From: Streptococcus sp. SPS1 | GTDB lineage: Bacteria; Bacillota; Bacilli; Lactobacillales; Streptococcaceae | Assembly: GCF_030439915.1 (NCBI RefSeq) | Contig: NZ_JAQFJG010000001.1 | Location: 297,842-361,841 of the forward strand | DNA: 64,000 nucleotides | Reading direction: 5' to 3' | In this document: one piece after another, positions 16,756-26,525 of the stretch | Numbering within the stretch: the first letter of the stretch is position 1 | Layout of the letters: each line of letters starts with the position of its first letter | Program-made: the position numbers and the translations under genes | The notes under the pieces: model-generated | The model's input: only the letters and a program-made list of their open reading frames with translations | The model's database searches: none | What the model was told of the DNA's origin: nothing

Positions 16756-17753
16756 GACTTATTTTCATTTTTTGTTGTTTTTCCTTCAACAAATTTTACT
16801 GGTAGGATTGTCTGCAAATTAACAGCCTTTCCTTCTATGATATCAAATAGGATTCGTACAGCTTCTCTAGCCATTTCCTCCAGGGGTTGCTCAATTGTTG
16901 AAAGTAGATAATCTCTATCTCCAGCCATTTTAATTCCATCGTATCCAATAATTTGGACATCATGAGGAATATGTTTGCCATTTTTTTCTAGTATATCAAT
17001 AACATCTAAAGCTGCAAAGTCGTTAATTGTAAAAATTCCATCTATAGAAGGATTTTCTTCCAAGAAACTCTCTAGCTTTCCATGATAGTCAGTAACTGTC
17101 TCATCCAAATCAAAAATACTAAGAGGTATTTTATGCTCTTGGACATACTTTTCAAAGGAAATTCTACGACGTTTGGTTTCATTAATGGTTGTATTATGTC
17201 CGCCCACAAAGGCTAAATGCTGACATCCTTTACTAATTAATTGTTTAGCTGCTTCTCTTCCACCTGCATCATTATCTGATGAAACACAAGGAATGGCAAT
17301 ATCTGAGTATGTACGGTCAATACTGACAAAGGGAATTCCTGACGTCAAGTAATGTTCAATTGGACTATAGGTAATGGCAACCACTCCATCAACTTTATTA
17401 TGACGCAACATATCCAGGTAGTCTTGCTCTCTATTTGTACCATTTATAGAACATAAGAGTAATTTGTTATTTCTCTTATAGACTTCATTTTCCACATGCA
17501 TAGCAAATTCTGAAAAAAAAGGATGCCAGATACTTGGTACAATGATTGCAATCGTTTCTGTTCGATTTTTTTTCATTCCTCTAGCATAGTAATCTGGAAT
17601 GTAATTCAAAGTTTTAATCGCTTGTTCCACTTTTTTCAAAGTTACTTCTTTAATGCCTTTTTCTTTATTAATCACACGTGAAACTGTTCCAACACTAACT
17701 CCTGCTTCTAAAGCAACATCTTTCATGGTAATTGATTTTCTTTGTTCTACCAT
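16752..17753 (-). CDS. susR: LacI-family transcriptional regulator of the sus operon
   Basis: A 333-residue LacI/GalR repressor. The helix-turn-helix is TMKDVALEAGVSVGTVSRVIN with hinge helix LNYIPDYYARGMK, then a periplasmic-binding-like sensor domain (IAIIVPSIWHPFFSEF, IIGYDGIKMAGD). The ATG at 17753 has GGAGGTGATAAT upstream. It lies immediately upstream of susT1 in the same direction and matches pneumococcal SusR in locus. Fructoside-dependent release of the two GAAACGTTTC sites is the likely mechanism (inference). Confidence 0.92.
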   Translation of the reverse strand: MVEQRKSITMKDVALEAGVSVGTVSRVINKEKGIKEVTLKKVEQAIKTLNYIPDYYARGMKKNRTETIAIIVPSIWHPFFSEFAMHVENEVYKRNNKLLLCSINGTNREQDYLDMLRHNKVDGVVAITYSPIEHYLTSGIPFVSIDRTYSDIAIPCVSSDNDAGGREAAKQLISKGCQHLAFVGGHNTTINETKRRRISFEKYVQEHKIPLSIFDLDETVTDYHGKLESFLEENPSIDGIFTINDFAALDVIDILEKNGKHIPHDVQIIGYDGIKMAGDRDYLLSTIEQPLEEMAREAVRILFDIIEGKAVNLQTILPVKFVEGKTTKNENKS

Positions 17754-17774
17754 ATTATCACCTCCTTTCAATAT

Positions 17775-17803
17775 ATAGTATCATGCAAACGCTTTTTAAG
17801 CAA
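17775..17803 (-). promoter_or_regulatory. susR promoter with cre-like spacer
   Basis: Minus strand: TTGCTT (17803-17798), 17 bases, TACTAT (17780-17775) with an upstream TG making an extended -10. A cre-like segment (17784-17797, core AAAGCGTTTGCA) fills the spacer. Confidence 0.65.
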
Positions 17804-17934
17804 CTATTTCTCAATCATTTTTGTCCAGATCCTTTTTCCTATCATGAATAAAATCACTCCAATCGGCTTTCTAAAATCCCATCAATTTCATATATAGGAA
17901 TCTACCAACCACAGGAAAAGACTTTGTTTGCTTT

Positions 17935-18390
17935 CTATCTCCTCTTTTTCATGATGTATTTTCGTTCTGGTTCATCAATGGTTTGAACGATCTCAAATCC
18001 TTCTTTTTGGTAAAGATTCTGAGCTCTTTGATTTGCCTCGAAGACCTTTAAAGAAATACTATCTATGTCTCCATTTTCAAAGACCAAACTAATAAATTTC
18101 CTTAAAGCCTGGCTACCTAAGCCTTGCCCCTGTTTCTGGGGGTTGATAAAAAATCTTCCAATATGAAGATTACTGTCTTCTAGCCTGATTTTCTGGATAA
18201 GCCCCACAAACTCTTGTCCTTCAAAGATTGAAAAGATCCCTTCCAACTCTTGCAAAACTTGAATGGTCAAGGGAAAAGAAATCCTTGGTCCCATCCATTG
18301 TTCTTGAAAGGATTTGCCAAGGGAGTTGGACCATTGGCATACAAGCCGAGCGTTTTCTGTGCTCACCTTTTCTTCAAAACGAATTATCAT
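17935..18390 (-). CDS. GNAT-family N-acetyltransferase
   Basis: A 151-residue acetyltransferase. The acetyl-CoA loop is QKQGQGLGSQAL (Q-x-x-G-x-G), with FFINPQ before it and the terminal ANQRAQNLYQKEGFE helix-strand typical of GNAT enzymes. The acceptor is unknown. It has no close operon partner: 181 bases separate it from the start of susR and it is divergent from cclA. The gap 17772-17934 shows only the susR promoter. Confidence 0.87.
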   Translation of the reverse strand: MIIRFEEKVSTENARLVCQWSNSLGKSFQEQWMGPRISFPLTIQVLQELEGIFSIFEGQEFVGLIQKIRLEDSNLHIGRFFINPQKQGQGLGSQALRKFISLVFENGDIDSISLKVFEANQRAQNLYQKEGFEIVQTIDEPERKYIMKKRR

Positions 18391-18444
18391 CTTTGCCTCA
18401 CCATCTTATCTATGTTTCTCCATTATACTACTTCTCCCATTTTT

Positions 18445-18452
18445 TACGAATA
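18445..18452 (+). promoter_or_regulatory. ComX (SigX) cin-box of cclA
   Basis: TACGAATA, the exact pneumococcal combox/cin-box, preceded by a T-run. It ends eight bases before the cclA ATG, so late-competence sigma factor ComX is expected to drive the gene. Confidence 0.93.
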
Positions 18453-18459
18453 GATAAGT

Positions 18460-19119
18460 ATGATTGATTTTTATTTTTTTCTTGTTGGGAGCATTCTCGC
18501 TTCCTTTCTTGGTTTAGTCATTGACCGTTTTCCAGAGCAATCCATTATCCAACCTGCTAGTCACTGCGATTCCTGTCAGACTCGCTTGCGCTCCTTAGAT
18601 TTGATTCCGATTCTCTCGCAGGTTTTTAATCGCTTTCGCTGTCGCTACTGCAAGTCTCCTTATCCAGTCTGGTATGCCCTTTTGGAACTAGGCTTAGGGC
18701 TCCTCTTTCTGGCTTGGTCTTGGGAATTGCTTTCCTTGGGGCAAGTCGTCCTAATCACCGCTGGTTTGACCTTGGGCATCTACGACTTTCGCCATCAGGA
18801 ATATCCCTTACTGGTCTGGATGACTTTCCACCTAATCCTCATGGCTTCCTCTGGCTGGAATCTAGTCATGGTCTTCTTCCTTGCTCTTGGAATTGTGGCT
18901 CATTTTATCGATATCCGCATGGGCGCAGGGGATTTTCTCTTTTTAGCTTCCTGCTCTCTCGTCTTTAGCGCAACCGAATTACTCATCTTGATTCAGTTTG
19001 CTTCTGCAACGGGAATTCTAGCCTTTCTCCTGCAAAAGAAAAAGGAAAGACTTCCTTTCGTGCCTTTCCTCTTACTCGCTACTTGTGTGATTATTTTTGG
19101 TAAGCTACTGCTTGTTTGA
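18460..19119 (+). CDS. cclA: Type IV prepilin peptidase of the competence pilus
   Basis: A 219-residue membrane aspartic peptidase of family A24 (PilD/ComC-like) that cleaves and can methylate the pseudopilins of the DNA-uptake pilus. The N-terminal zinc-ribbon cysteines are CDSCQTR and CRYC; the catalytic aspartates are in GIYDFRH and GAGDF; the rest is hydrophobic helices. The ATG at 18460 lies only eight bases from the cin-box and lacks a Shine-Dalgarno, so the mRNA may be almost leaderless. Its 3' end overlaps trpA by 29 bases on the opposite strand. Confidence 0.93.
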   Translation: MIDFYFFLVGSILASFLGLVIDRFPEQSIIQPASHCDSCQTRLRSLDLIPILSQVFNRFRCRYCKSPYPVWYALLELGLGLLFLAWSWELLSLGQVVLITAGLTLGIYDFRHQEYPLLVWMTFHLILMASSGWNLVMVFFLALGIVAHFIDIRMGAGDFLFLASCSLVFSATELLILIQFASATGILAFLLQKKKERLPFVPFLLLATCVIIFGKLLLV

Positions 19120-19867
19120 TAAAGTCCTCAATCTGCTCTCCTTGGTGGAGAGCTTTTACAATTTTCGAACCAACGATAACGCCATCTGATACCGCATTGA
19201 AACGTTCTACATCGTCTTGACTAGATACGCCAAATCCTGTCAAGACTGGAATGTCAGCCACTTGATGAAGTTGTGCCAAGTGCTTGTCCAAGTCTGCACG
19301 GTAATTGCCTGACTTCCCTGTCACCCCATTGATGGCAACGGCATAGACGAAGCCTTCTGCTCCCTTGATCAACTCTTTTTGGCGGTCAAGGCCTGTTGTC
19401 AAACTAACTAGAGGAATCAAAGCAATGTCTGTATCTGCCAAAAATGGCTCCACAAAGTTGACATGCTCATGAGGCAGGTCTGGAATAATCAAACCCTTAA
19501 CCGCTGTATCTGCCAAATCTTTGACAAAGTTCTCAACACCGTACTGAAAGAGGGGGTTGAAGTAGGTCATGATGACCAGCGGGATCTCTGTTTCAATGGT
19601 TTTCAAGGTTTCGACCAAAGCCTGGGTAGAGGTCCTGTGGGCTAAACTGCGCAAGCCAGCTTCTTCGATAACAGGCCCATCTGCAACTGGGTCTGAAAAG
19701 GGAATACCCACTTCAATAGCCGAAACACCCAAATCTTCTAAAAAGTGGATTGTTTCTCCTAGTCCATCCAAACCTTTTTCGTGGTCTCCAGCCATGATAT
19801 AGGGAACGAAAATTCCTTTTCCAGTTGCTTTTATAGCATTCAATTTTTCTGTTAGTGTCTTAGGCAT
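19091..19867 (-). CDS. trpA: Tryptophan synthase alpha chain
   Basis: Cleaves indole-3-glycerol phosphate to indole and glyceraldehyde-3-phosphate. The 258-residue TIM barrel has [16 protein letters not shown] (catalytic Glu and Asp region), [13 protein letters not shown] and [10 protein letters not shown] (phosphate loop). The ATG at 19867 overlaps the trpB end by eight bases. Last gene of the trp operon; the 3' end overlaps cclA, and no terminator separates the two. Confidence 0.97.
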   Translation of the reverse strand: MPKTLTEKLNAIKATGKGIFVPYIMAGDHEKGLDGLGETIHFLEDLGVSAIEVGIPFSDPVADGPVIEEAGLRSLAHRTSTQALVETLKTIETEIPLVIMTYFNPLFQYGVENFVKDLADTAVKGLIIPDLPHEHVNFVEPFLADTDIALIPLVSLTTGLDRQKELIKGAEGFVYAVAINGVTGKSGNYRADLDKHLAQLHQVADIPVLTGFGVSSQDDVERFNAVSDGVIVGSKIVKALHQGEQIEDFIKQAVAYQK

Positions 19868-21083
19868 GAGCTTCTCCCTTCTTTGCTGCATCTGCTTCCA
19901 AGCGGTCCTTGACTTGAACCACATCCTTGTCCCCACGACCCGATAGGCAGACAATCATGGACTTGTCTGGTCCAAGTTCTTTGGCCAATTTCACCGCAAA
20001 GGTAATAGCGTGGCTAGATTCCAAGGCTGGGATAATCCCTTCCACACGAGACAAGAGTTGGAATCCTTCCAAGGCTTCTTCGTCTGTCACAGGGACATAG
20101 CTGGCACGTTTAATATCGTGGTAGTGAGAATGTTCTGGACCGATACCAGGATAGTCCAAACCTGCTGAGATAGAGAAGGCTTCAAGAATTTGACCATGGG
20201 CATCTTGGAGCACATCCATGAGGGAACCGTGAAGGACACCCGGACGACCCTTGGTCAAGGTAGCTGCGTGGTGCTCTGTATCCACACCAAGTCCTGCTGC
20301 TTCAGCTCCATACATAGCTACTGACTCATCTTCTACAAAGGGATGGAAGAGACCGATGGCATTCGACCCACCACCAACACAAGCTACTAGGGCATCTGGC
20401 AGATCTTGACCTGTCATATCGCGATACTGTTGTTTAGCTTCTCGACCAATGACACTTTGGAAGTCACGAACGATTTCTGGGAATGGATGAGGCCCCAAGG
20501 CAGAACCAAGGATATAGTGGGTGTCGTCGATATTTGCCACCCATGAACGAAGAGCTGCATTGACCGCATCCTTGAGCACGCGCGAACCGTCTGTCACTGC
20601 CTCGACCTTAGCTCCCAAAAGCTCCATACGGAACACATTGAGTGCTTGGCGTTTAACATCTTCCTCACCCATGTAGATAGTACATTCCATGTTAAAGAGG
20701 GATGCAGCAGTTGCAGTTGCCACACCGTGCTGACCAGCACCTGTTTCAGCAATAATTTTCTTTTTGCCCATGCGTTTAGCCAGAAGAACTTGTCCCAAGG
20801 CATTGTTAATCTTGTGGGCCCCTGTATGGTTAAGGTCTTCACGTTTGAGATAAATCTTGGCTCCGCCGATATGCTGGGTCAAGTTTTTTGCGTAGTAAAG
20901 AGGAGTTTCACGTCCCACATACTGGCGCAAAAGTTGGTTTAATTCCTCTTGGAAACTTGGGTCAGCCTGACTTTCACGGTAGGCCTTCTCCAACTCCAAA
21001 ACTGCTGTCATCAATGTTTCTGGGACAAAACGTCCGCCGAATTTTCCGTAAAATCCATCTTTATTTGGTTCTTGATATGCCAT
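19860..21083 (-). CDS. trpB: Tryptophan synthase beta chain
   Basis: PLP enzyme condensing indole with serine. The 407-residue protein has the PLP lysine in [11 protein letters not shown] (Lys91), the phosphate loop GGGSNAIG, and ends with SGRGDKDV. It overlaps trpF upstream by 23 bases and trpA downstream by eight, giving tight coupling. A second, decayed copy of the trpB 3' end is present at 25964-26060. Confidence 0.97.
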   Translation of the reverse strand: MAYQEPNKDGFYGKFGGRFVPETLMTAVLELEKAYRESQADPSFQEELNQLLRQYVGRETPLYYAKNLTQHIGGAKIYLKREDLNHTGAHKINNALGQVLLAKRMGKKKIIAETGAGQHGVATATAASLFNMECTIYMGEEDVKRQALNVFRMELLGAKVEAVTDGSRVLKDAVNAALRSWVANIDDTHYILGSALGPHPFPEIVRDFQSVIGREAKQQYRDMTGQDLPDALVACVGGGSNAIGLFHPFVEDESVAMYGAEAAGLGVDTEHHAATLTKGRPGVLHGSLMDVLQDAHGQILEAFSISAGLDYPGIGPEHSHYHDIKRASYVPVTDEEALEGFQLLSRVEGIIPALESSHAITFAVKLAKELGPDKSMIVCLSGRGDKDVVQVKDRLEADAAKKGEAHA

Positions 21084-21660
21084 TCTTTACCCTCTCTATA
21101 AATCTTCTAATCTTTTCATGATCTTTTTGTCCATCTGTCTCCACTCCGCTTGATACATCTACTGCATAGGGAGTAAAGTGTTGAATTGCTTTTACTACAT
21201 TGTCTTCGTCAAGCCCACCTGCGATGAAAAATGGCTGAGCTAGTTCTGTCGTATCCAGTTGGCCCCAGTCAAAGGTCTGGCCACTCCCAGCCACAGGGGC
21301 ATCAAAGAGTAGATAGTTTGCCTGAGAATTGGGTACATGTCCCTCTCCATCCACCTGCACAGCCTGAATACTGGCACAAGGCAAATTCTCAAACAAATCA
21401 TCTGCCACCTGACCGTGAACTTGAACCAAGTCCAAGCCAACTTTGTCAATCGCTTCTAGCAGTTCTGCCCGACTTGGTGAAACAAATACACCAACCTTTT
21501 TGACATCTGCAGGAATAAGCTTTGCCAGCTCAGCAGCCTCTTCCAAAGTCACCTGTCTTTTACTAGGTGCGAAGACAAAACCGATGTAGTCTGCTCCTGC
21601 TGATACAGCTGTTTCCACCGCTTCTTTGGTAGATAGTCCGCAAATTTTAATCTTTGTCAA
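21061..21660 (-). CDS. trpF: Phosphoribosylanthranilate isomerase
   Basis: TIM-barrel isomerase converting phosphoribosylanthranilate to CdRP. The 199 residues start [10 protein letters not shown], with the catalytic Cys in KICG and Asp in DVSSGVE. The start is TTG at 21660 with AAGGAG seven bases upstream, inside the 3' end of trpC (14-base overlap). The longer reading frame has no signal and lacks family similarity. Confidence 0.95.
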   Translation of the reverse strand: MTKIKICGLSTKEAVETAVSAGADYIGFVFAPSKRQVTLEEAAELAKLIPADVKKVGVFVSPSRAELLEAIDKVGLDLVQVHGQVADDLFENLPCASIQAVQVDGEGHVPNSQANYLLFDAPVAGSGQTFDWGQLDTTELAQPFFIAGGLDEDNVVKAIQHFTPYAVDVSSGVETDGQKDHEKIRRFIERVKNGISRTK

Positions 21661-22414
21661 TCTGCAACTCCTTGATTCTCTGGGCCACATCTTCTGCCTG
21701 CATGAGAGCTGTCCCTACTAAAATTCCGTTAAAGTATGGCGCTACTCGTTCCGCATCCTGCCCTGTGAAAATAGCAGATTCAGAAATGTACAAGCAATCA
21801 TCTTTGAAATGTTTAGCCAAAGCTACACTGGTCTGCAAGTCAACTTCAAAGGTTGTCAAGTTGCGGTTGTTGACCCCGATAATCTCCGCACCAAGTCTAT
21901 GAGCCACCTCTAGTTCAGCAAGATTGTGAGTCTCCACTAAAACTTCCAGACCAAGTTCCGTCGCATAGTCATACAGTTCCTTAAGACGTTCTTCTGACAA
22001 GGCAGCCACAATGAGTAAGATAACTGTTGCACCTGCATTGCGAGCGCGGATGATTTGCTTTTCATCGATAATAAAGTCCTTGTTAAGCGTCGGAATGTTT
22101 ACCTGACTGGAAATCTCCCGTAGATAATCCAAATGTCCTTTAAAGAAAACTTCATCTGTCAGAACAGAAATCATCACTGCTCCGTTCGCTTCATAAGTCT
22201 GGGCCTGTTGCACAATATCCACATCGAGATTGATATCTCCCAAACTAGGGCTAGCCTTCTTGACCTCAGCGATTACCTGCAAGCGGTCCTGATGATTCTT
22301 CAAAAATTCTGCCAAGCGATAGGTCTGGCGCAGGGGCTGGATTTCCTCCAGCTCCATCTGCTCAACCTCACGCGCCTTCTGCTCCAAAATTCGTGCTAAA
22401 AATTCCTGACTCAT
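21647..22414 (-). CDS. trpC: Indole-3-glycerol phosphate synthase
   Basis: A 255-residue TIM-barrel enzyme forming indole-3-glycerol phosphate. Motifs: [12 protein letters not shown] (catalytic Lys), [30 protein letters not shown], and [11 protein letters not shown]. Its ATG overlaps the trpD stop in an ATGA arrangement. trpC and trpF are separate genes here, unlike the fused enterobacterial form. Confidence 0.97.
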   Translation of the reverse strand: MSQEFLARILEQKAREVEQMELEEIQPLRQTYRLAEFLKNHQDRLQVIAEVKKASPSLGDINLDVDIVQQAQTYEANGAVMISVLTDEVFFKGHLDYLREISSQVNIPTLNKDFIIDEKQIIRARNAGATVILLIVAALSEERLKELYDYATELGLEVLVETHNLAELEVAHRLGAEIIGVNNRNLTTFEVDLQTSVALAKHFKDDCLYISESAIFTGQDAERVAPYFNGILVGTALMQAEDVAQRIKELQIDKD

Positions 22415-23415
22415 TTTTGGTACTCCTGTAACAGTCTGAGTTTTTCAAGGGCCTTGCCACTAGCAATGACTTGACGAGCTAAAGCAACTCCTTCCTTGAT
22501 GCTATCAACCTTACCATTAGCATAGAAACCAAGACCAGCATTTAAAACTGTCGTTTCCAAGAATGGACTTGGTTCATTTTTAAGAACGCTGAGCAAAATT
22601 TCTGCATTTTCCTGAGCATTCCCTCCACGAATATCTTCGATAGCGTAGCGCTCCATTCCCAAATCCTCTGGAGTAAAGCTTGACAAGGTGATTTCGCCAT
22701 TTTCAAGAAGAGCTATCTTGGTTGTTCCATTCAAACCAGCTTCATCCAATCCTTCTGGCCCAGCAACCACGATGGCACGTTTGCGACCCATATTTTTCAA
22801 TACCTGAGCTGTACTTTCTAGCAGTTCTGGACGACTAATTCCAAGAAGCTGTGTTTCCAAGGCCATTGGGTGAATCAGTGGACCAGTCAAGTTCATAATC
22901 GTTGGAATTCCCAATTCCAAACGAGCTGGCATGATGTATTTCATTGCTGGGTGCATATTTTTAGCAAAGAGAAAGACGATGCCAGTTTTATCAAAGACCT
23001 TACCTAGTTCAGCTGGTTTGAGGTCTAGGTTGATGCCCAAGGCTTCTAGGACATCTGCAGAACCAGATTTAGAAGAAATCGAGCGGTTACCATGCTTGGC
23101 CATGTGAACACCGCCACCAGCCAAGACAAAGGCTGCAGTTGTGGAGATGTTAAAGCTGAAAGACTTGTCCCCACCTGTACCACAGTTGTCCATGGCATCA
23201 TGAATCTCAGTTGGAATGTGTTGGGCATGTCCTCTCATAACTTGGGCAATGGCTGTGCGTTCTTCAGGTGTTTCCCCCTTCATCTTAAGAGCTAAAAGGA
23301 GAGAAGCAATCTGCGCCTCCGTTACACGCCCAGTTACGATACGCTCAATGACGTCCGTCATTTCCACACCTGATAAATTTTCAAATTTTGCCAGTTTTTC
23401 AATAATCTCTTTCAT
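22411..23415 (-). CDS. trpD: Anthranilate phosphoribosyltransferase
   Basis: Transfers phosphoribosyl from PRPP to anthranilate. The 334-residue protein has the glycine-rich [21 protein letters not shown] loop, [21 protein letters not shown], and [17 protein letters not shown]. It is separate from the glutamine amidotransferase (trpG), ten bases downstream of it, and overlaps trpC by four bases. Confidence 0.97.
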   Translation of the reverse strand: MKEIIEKLAKFENLSGVEMTDVIERIVTGRVTEAQIASLLLALKMKGETPEERTAIAQVMRGHAQHIPTEIHDAMDNCGTGGDKSFSFNISTTAAFVLAGGGVHMAKHGNRSISSKSGSADVLEALGINLDLKPAELGKVFDKTGIVFLFAKNMHPAMKYIMPARLELGIPTIMNLTGPLIHPMALETQLLGISRPELLESTAQVLKNMGRKRAIVVAGPEGLDEAGLNGTTKIALLENGEITLSSFTPEDLGMERYAIEDIRGGNAQENAEILLSVLKNEPSPFLETTVLNAGLGFYANGKVDSIKEGVALARQVIASGKALEKLRLLQEYQK

Positions 23416-23425
23416 CCTAGTTTCC

Positions 23426-23992
23426 TCACTTTACAACCTTCTCGATAAAATTCCGAATAGAAGACAAGCCGTCTGGCGTTCCGATACTCTCTGGATGGTA
23501 CTGGAAGCCATAAATTGGAAGTGTTTTGTGTTGAATCCCCATGATGACTTGGTCATCAGTCGAACGAGCTGTCACTTCAAAGTTTTCTGGCATTTCTTCA
23601 ATTAAAATACTGTGGTAACGCATGACCGCACGGCCGTCCTCAATACCTTGATAGAGAACAGATGGCGCTTCAAAGCGGATATTGCTCTGTTTCCCATGCA
23701 TGACTTTTGGAGCCAAACCTAACTTACCACCAAAGACTTCTGCAATGGCTTGGTGGCCCAAACAAATCCCTAAAATCGGCTTCTTACCTGCAAAATCACG
23801 AATCATGTCTTCCATCTTTCCAGCATCAACTGGCCAACCAGGACCAGGAGAAAAGACCAGACCATCTGCTTTGTCAGCTTCTTCATACAGCTTGGGAACA
23901 TCATTTCTCAAGACCTGTACTTCTGCAAAATTCCCAATGTATTGGGCCAAGTTATAGGTAAAAGAATCATAGTTGTCAATCAATAAAATCAT
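23426..23992 (-). CDS. trpG: Anthranilate synthase glutamine amidotransferase component
   Basis: A 188-residue class I amidotransferase supplying ammonia to Trp[12 protein letters not shown] at the start, the nucleophile in [11 protein letters not shown], and HPES with the catalytic His/Glu near the C-terminus. In some firmicutes the homologue also serves folate synthesis (PabA); position inside the trp operon supports TrpG. It overlaps trpE by four bases. Confidence 0.96.
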   Translation of the reverse strand: MILLIDNYDSFTYNLAQYIGNFAEVQVLRNDVPKLYEEADKADGLVFSPGPGWPVDAGKMEDMIRDFAGKKPILGICLGHQAIAEVFGGKLGLAPKVMHGKQSNIRFEAPSVLYQGIEDGRAVMRYHSILIEEMPENFEVTARSTDDQVIMGIQHKTLPIYGFQYHPESIGTPDGLSSIRNFIEKVVK

Positions 23993-25350
23993 GGTCTTAG
24001 TTCTCCAATTCTAGTCATAGATTTAGCCTTATTAATGGTTTCTTGGTATTCGTTTTGGGCGATAGAATCGTAGACAATCCCTGCCCCAGCCTGCACATAG
24101 GCTGTTTGATTTTTGAGAATCATGGTTCGGATGGCAATGGCGAAATCCATATCACCCGTCGCAGACAAGTAGCCGATTGCTCCTGCGTATACGCCCCGTT
24201 TTTCCGTTTCCAGTTCATAGATGCGTCTCATCGCGCGAATTTTTGGTGCTCCAGAAACAGTTCCAGCAGGAAGTGTTGCTTTCAAGGCATCCATAGCAGT
24301 GAGTTCTGGAAGCAAACGCCCCTTGACCACACTGGTCAAATGCATAACATAACGGAAGAGCTCCACTTCCATATACTTGGTGACTTGGACACTGGCCGTT
24401 TCAGAGATGCGGCCAATATCATTACGACCCAAGTCTACTAACATTCGATGCTCTGCTGTTTCCTTCTCATCCGAAAGCAGGTCTGTCGCCAAAGCCTTGT
24501 CTTCTTCATCCGTAGCTCCTCTTGGTCGTGTCCCTGCAATCGGATTGGTTGTTACGATGCCATTTTTGACAGAAACCAAACTTTCTGGACTGGCACCGAT
24601 GATTTGATAATCACCAAAATCATAGAAATAAAGGTAATTAGAAGGATTAGTCACGCGGAGATTTCTGTAGAAATCAAATGGATTTCCAGTAACTTCTGCT
24701 GAGAAGCGCTGACTGAGCACGCATTGGAACATATCTCCATTACGAATCAAATCACGAGCGGTTTCCACCATTTCCTCAAACTTCTGAGGAGCGATATGGG
24801 GTTTGAAGTCAAGTGGTGATAAATCCAAATCTTCAAATTCATTTGGAGCAGGAATGCGTAATTCCTCAAGCACTTGGTTCAAGGCTTCCTCCAAGTCTTC
24901 TTGACTACGCTCACTATAGAGAGCATCCTCGATGACATGGATTTTTTCCTTCTTGTGATCAAAGACCATGTAACTCTCATAGACGAAGAAATGCATGTCT
25001 GGCGTTCCAATCGTATCTTGAGGGATTTGACCAATTTCTTCATAAAGCGAAATCATATCGTAACCAACAAAACCAATTGCCCCACCACCAAAAGGTAGAT
25101 CTGAATGGTGCTGGCTCTTATGAGTCACTTCATAAAGGAAATCCAAGGGATCCCGATCAATCACTTGACCATTTTGATAAAGGACTCCATTTTCAAACTT
25201 AATCTCAAAAACTGGATTATAGGCTAAGATAGAAAAACGAGCTGTTTCCTTGTCTCTCGGAATACTCTCTAAGATAACCTTGTGTTGCCCCTTTAGGCGC
25301 ATATAAGCCAAGATTGGTGATAAGACATCTCCATGAATGATTCGTTCCAT
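23989..25350 (-). CDS. trpE: Anthranilate synthase component I
   Basis: Chorismate-utilising enzyme, 453 residues, first structural gene of trpEGDCFBA. The C-terminal domain has FQCVLSQRFS, IGASPESLV, NPIAGTRPRG, HRMLVDLGRNDIGRI, and GTVSGAPKIRAM. The N-terminal Trp-binding part shows LESIPR, the LLES-like feedback motif, so allosteric inhibition by tryptophan is likely. The ATG at 25350 follows GAAAGGGAAAT. It lies 364 bases after the T-box 1 terminator, an unusually long leader. Confidence 0.96.
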   Translation of the reverse strand: MERIIHGDVLSPILAYMRLKGQHKVILESIPRDKETARFSILAYNPVFEIKFENGVLYQNGQVIDRDPLDFLYEVTHKSQHHSDLPFGGGAIGFVGYDMISLYEEIGQIPQDTIGTPDMHFFVYESYMVFDHKKEKIHVIEDALYSERSQEDLEEALNQVLEELRIPAPNEFEDLDLSPLDFKPHIAPQKFEEMVETARDLIRNGDMFQCVLSQRFSAEVTGNPFDFYRNLRVTNPSNYLYFYDFGDYQIIGASPESLVSVKNGIVTTNPIAGTRPRGATDEEDKALATDLLSDEKETAEHRMLVDLGRNDIGRISETASVQVTKYMEVELFRYVMHLTSVVKGRLLPELTAMDALKATLPAGTVSGAPKIRAMRRIYELETEKRGVYAGAIGYLSATGDMDFAIAIRTMILKNQTAYVQAGAGIVYDSIAQNEYQETINKAKSMTRIGELRP

Positions 25351-25714
25351 TGTAATTTCCCTTTCGATTCTTTTCTTTATAGACTTTTAGTGTTAATTTA
25401 TTATTTTTTTCTATTTCCCTTAAATAGTGCGGACGGGAGGTAAAATTATCCAGTGGATGATTTTAGCAATCCAAGAAATGAAAGACCTAATTTTTGAGCT
25501 CCTCGCTCATTCATTTCTAGGCTCAGGCTAAAATAGTTCCCCGAACTATTTTACTCTCAAAAATTCCATCCTATAGAAGCATATTTGCTTCCATAGGATA
25601 CCACTATGCGGGAAATATCTTTTAAAAGCTCACTTCGTTCGCAAATTTTTTGTAGCAATCTATTTAATAATGAGCAATAATTTAAAACTAAACAGCTGAA
25701 CCTATAATAAACAT
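25351..25714. other. Hairpin-rich non-coding spacer between Trp T-box and trpE
   Basis: No convincing gene. Within 25441-25600 four hairpins stand in a row: TAAAATTATCC/GGATGATTTTA (25441-25465), GAGC/GCTC within an AAATGA...TCATTT outer stem (about 25486-25518), AAATAGTTC/GAACTATTT (about 25531-25551), and ATCCTAT/ATAGGAT with AAGCA/TGCTT (25568-25599). A G-rich GCGGACGGGAGG precedes the set. It looks like an inserted structured or mobile sequence in the trp leader; its family was not recognised. Confidence 0.5.
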
Positions 25715-25960
25715 ATAAAAATCCCCACGCAAAACAACTTGCGTGAGGACGAGATTCGCGGTGCCACCTCAATTATAGGATTTCTCCTATCTCTCATTCC
25801 TGTCTCAGATACCTCCTGTAACAGGCTGTGCGATAAAGGGCACTCCCTTGAGAATTATGTTTTCTTCTCTCGTTTCAGATGGACCCAACCTTACAGCTTT
25901 CTCTGCTTGTTTCCAGCAACCACAAGCTCTCTGTGAGAGAAAGGACTGTAATTTTTCCAT
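25715..25960 (-). promoter_or_regulatory. Tryptophan-type T-box leader 1
   Basis: On the minus strand the T-box core GAGGTGGCACCGCG (about 25756-25770) is followed by the terminator CTCACGCAA...TTGCGTGGGG with a T-run (25749 to 25717). Upstream, ACAG...CTGT and CTTTCTCT...AGAGAAAG form a Stem I, and TGG stands in the expected 3' side region (GGTTGGGTCC). Uncharged tRNA-Trp would stabilise the antiterminator and allow read-through to trpE. Confidence 0.85.
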
Positions 25961-25963
25961 CTT

Positions 25964-26060
25964 TTATTTTTTAGCTTCTAGGTAGTCTGCAATCGCAGCT
26001 ACGTCCTTGTCTCCACGACCAGAGACATTGATGATGAGATGTTCATTTCGGTACACCTTC
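25964..26060 (-). pseudogene. 3' remnant of a second trpB
   Basis: On the minus strand this stretch encodes [19 protein letters not shown] followed by ADYLEAKK and a TAA at 25964-25966. [10 protein letters not shown] is the C-terminal signature of tryptophan synthase beta (compare [10 protein letters not shown] in the intact trpB). The rest is missing: the BOX element at 26061-26210 abuts it and T-box 2 lies beyond. It differs from the resident trpB tail, so it is an independent, decayed copy rather than a recent duplication. Confidence 0.85.
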
Positions 26061-26210
26061 ATACTCTTCGAAAATCTCTTCAAACCGCGTCAACGTCGCC
26101 TTATCGTAGTGCGGTTACTGACTTCGTCAGTTCTATCCACAACCTCAAAACAGTGTTTTGAGCAACCTGCGGCTAGTTTCCTAGTTTGCTCTTTGATTTT
26201 CATTGAGTAT
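26061..26210 (-). repeat. BOX element (A1B1C1) inside the trp leader
   Basis: Read on the minus strand: boxA starts ATACTCAATGAAAATCAAAG at 26210, one boxB with GAACTGACGAAGTCAG, and boxC ending GATTTTCGAAGAGTAT at 26061. This is the mobile repeat characteristic of S. pneumoniae and close relatives. It occupies the place where the body of the remnant trpB would lie. Confidence 0.95.
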
Positions 26211-26265
26211 AAGTTCATCAAAGCGACTTAACGCCCTAATAAAAGATAAACAAAATGACGGATAG

Positions 26266-26519
26266 AAAAAAGCCCACACACAGAATAAACTTCCATGTGA
26301 GGGCGTTGGTAACGCGGTGCCACCTCAATTATAAAGGGACTATTCCCCTTTACATCTCTGCCTTGTCTAACAACAAGTTGCACTGTAAGGTGTGCGCACC
26401 GAATTTTCATTGTTTCAAATTCATTTTTAAAATCAGCCCACTTTCACTACTTCCAACCACCTGTTCACAATCACCACAGGCTCCCTGAAGATCAAAAATA
26501 GTTACTTTTCTGATTTGTT
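26266..26519 (-). promoter_or_regulatory. T-box leader 2 (probable tryptophan type)
   Basis: Minus strand: T-box core TTGAGGTGGCACCGCG (about 26313-26328), then the terminator GCCCTCACA...TGTGTGGGC with six T residues (26305 to 26266). The 5' portion contains a TGG in AGTGGGCTGA, consistent with a Trp specifier but not proven by folding. It reads directly toward the trpB remnant, and probably once controlled that copy. Confidence 0.8.
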
Positions 26520-26525
26520 GAACTT

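Noticed and set aside
26007..26231. 74-codon open frame on plus strand in the trp leader
   Set aside because: It runs antisense through the trpB remnant and the BOX element, has no Shine-Dalgarno, and resembles no family.
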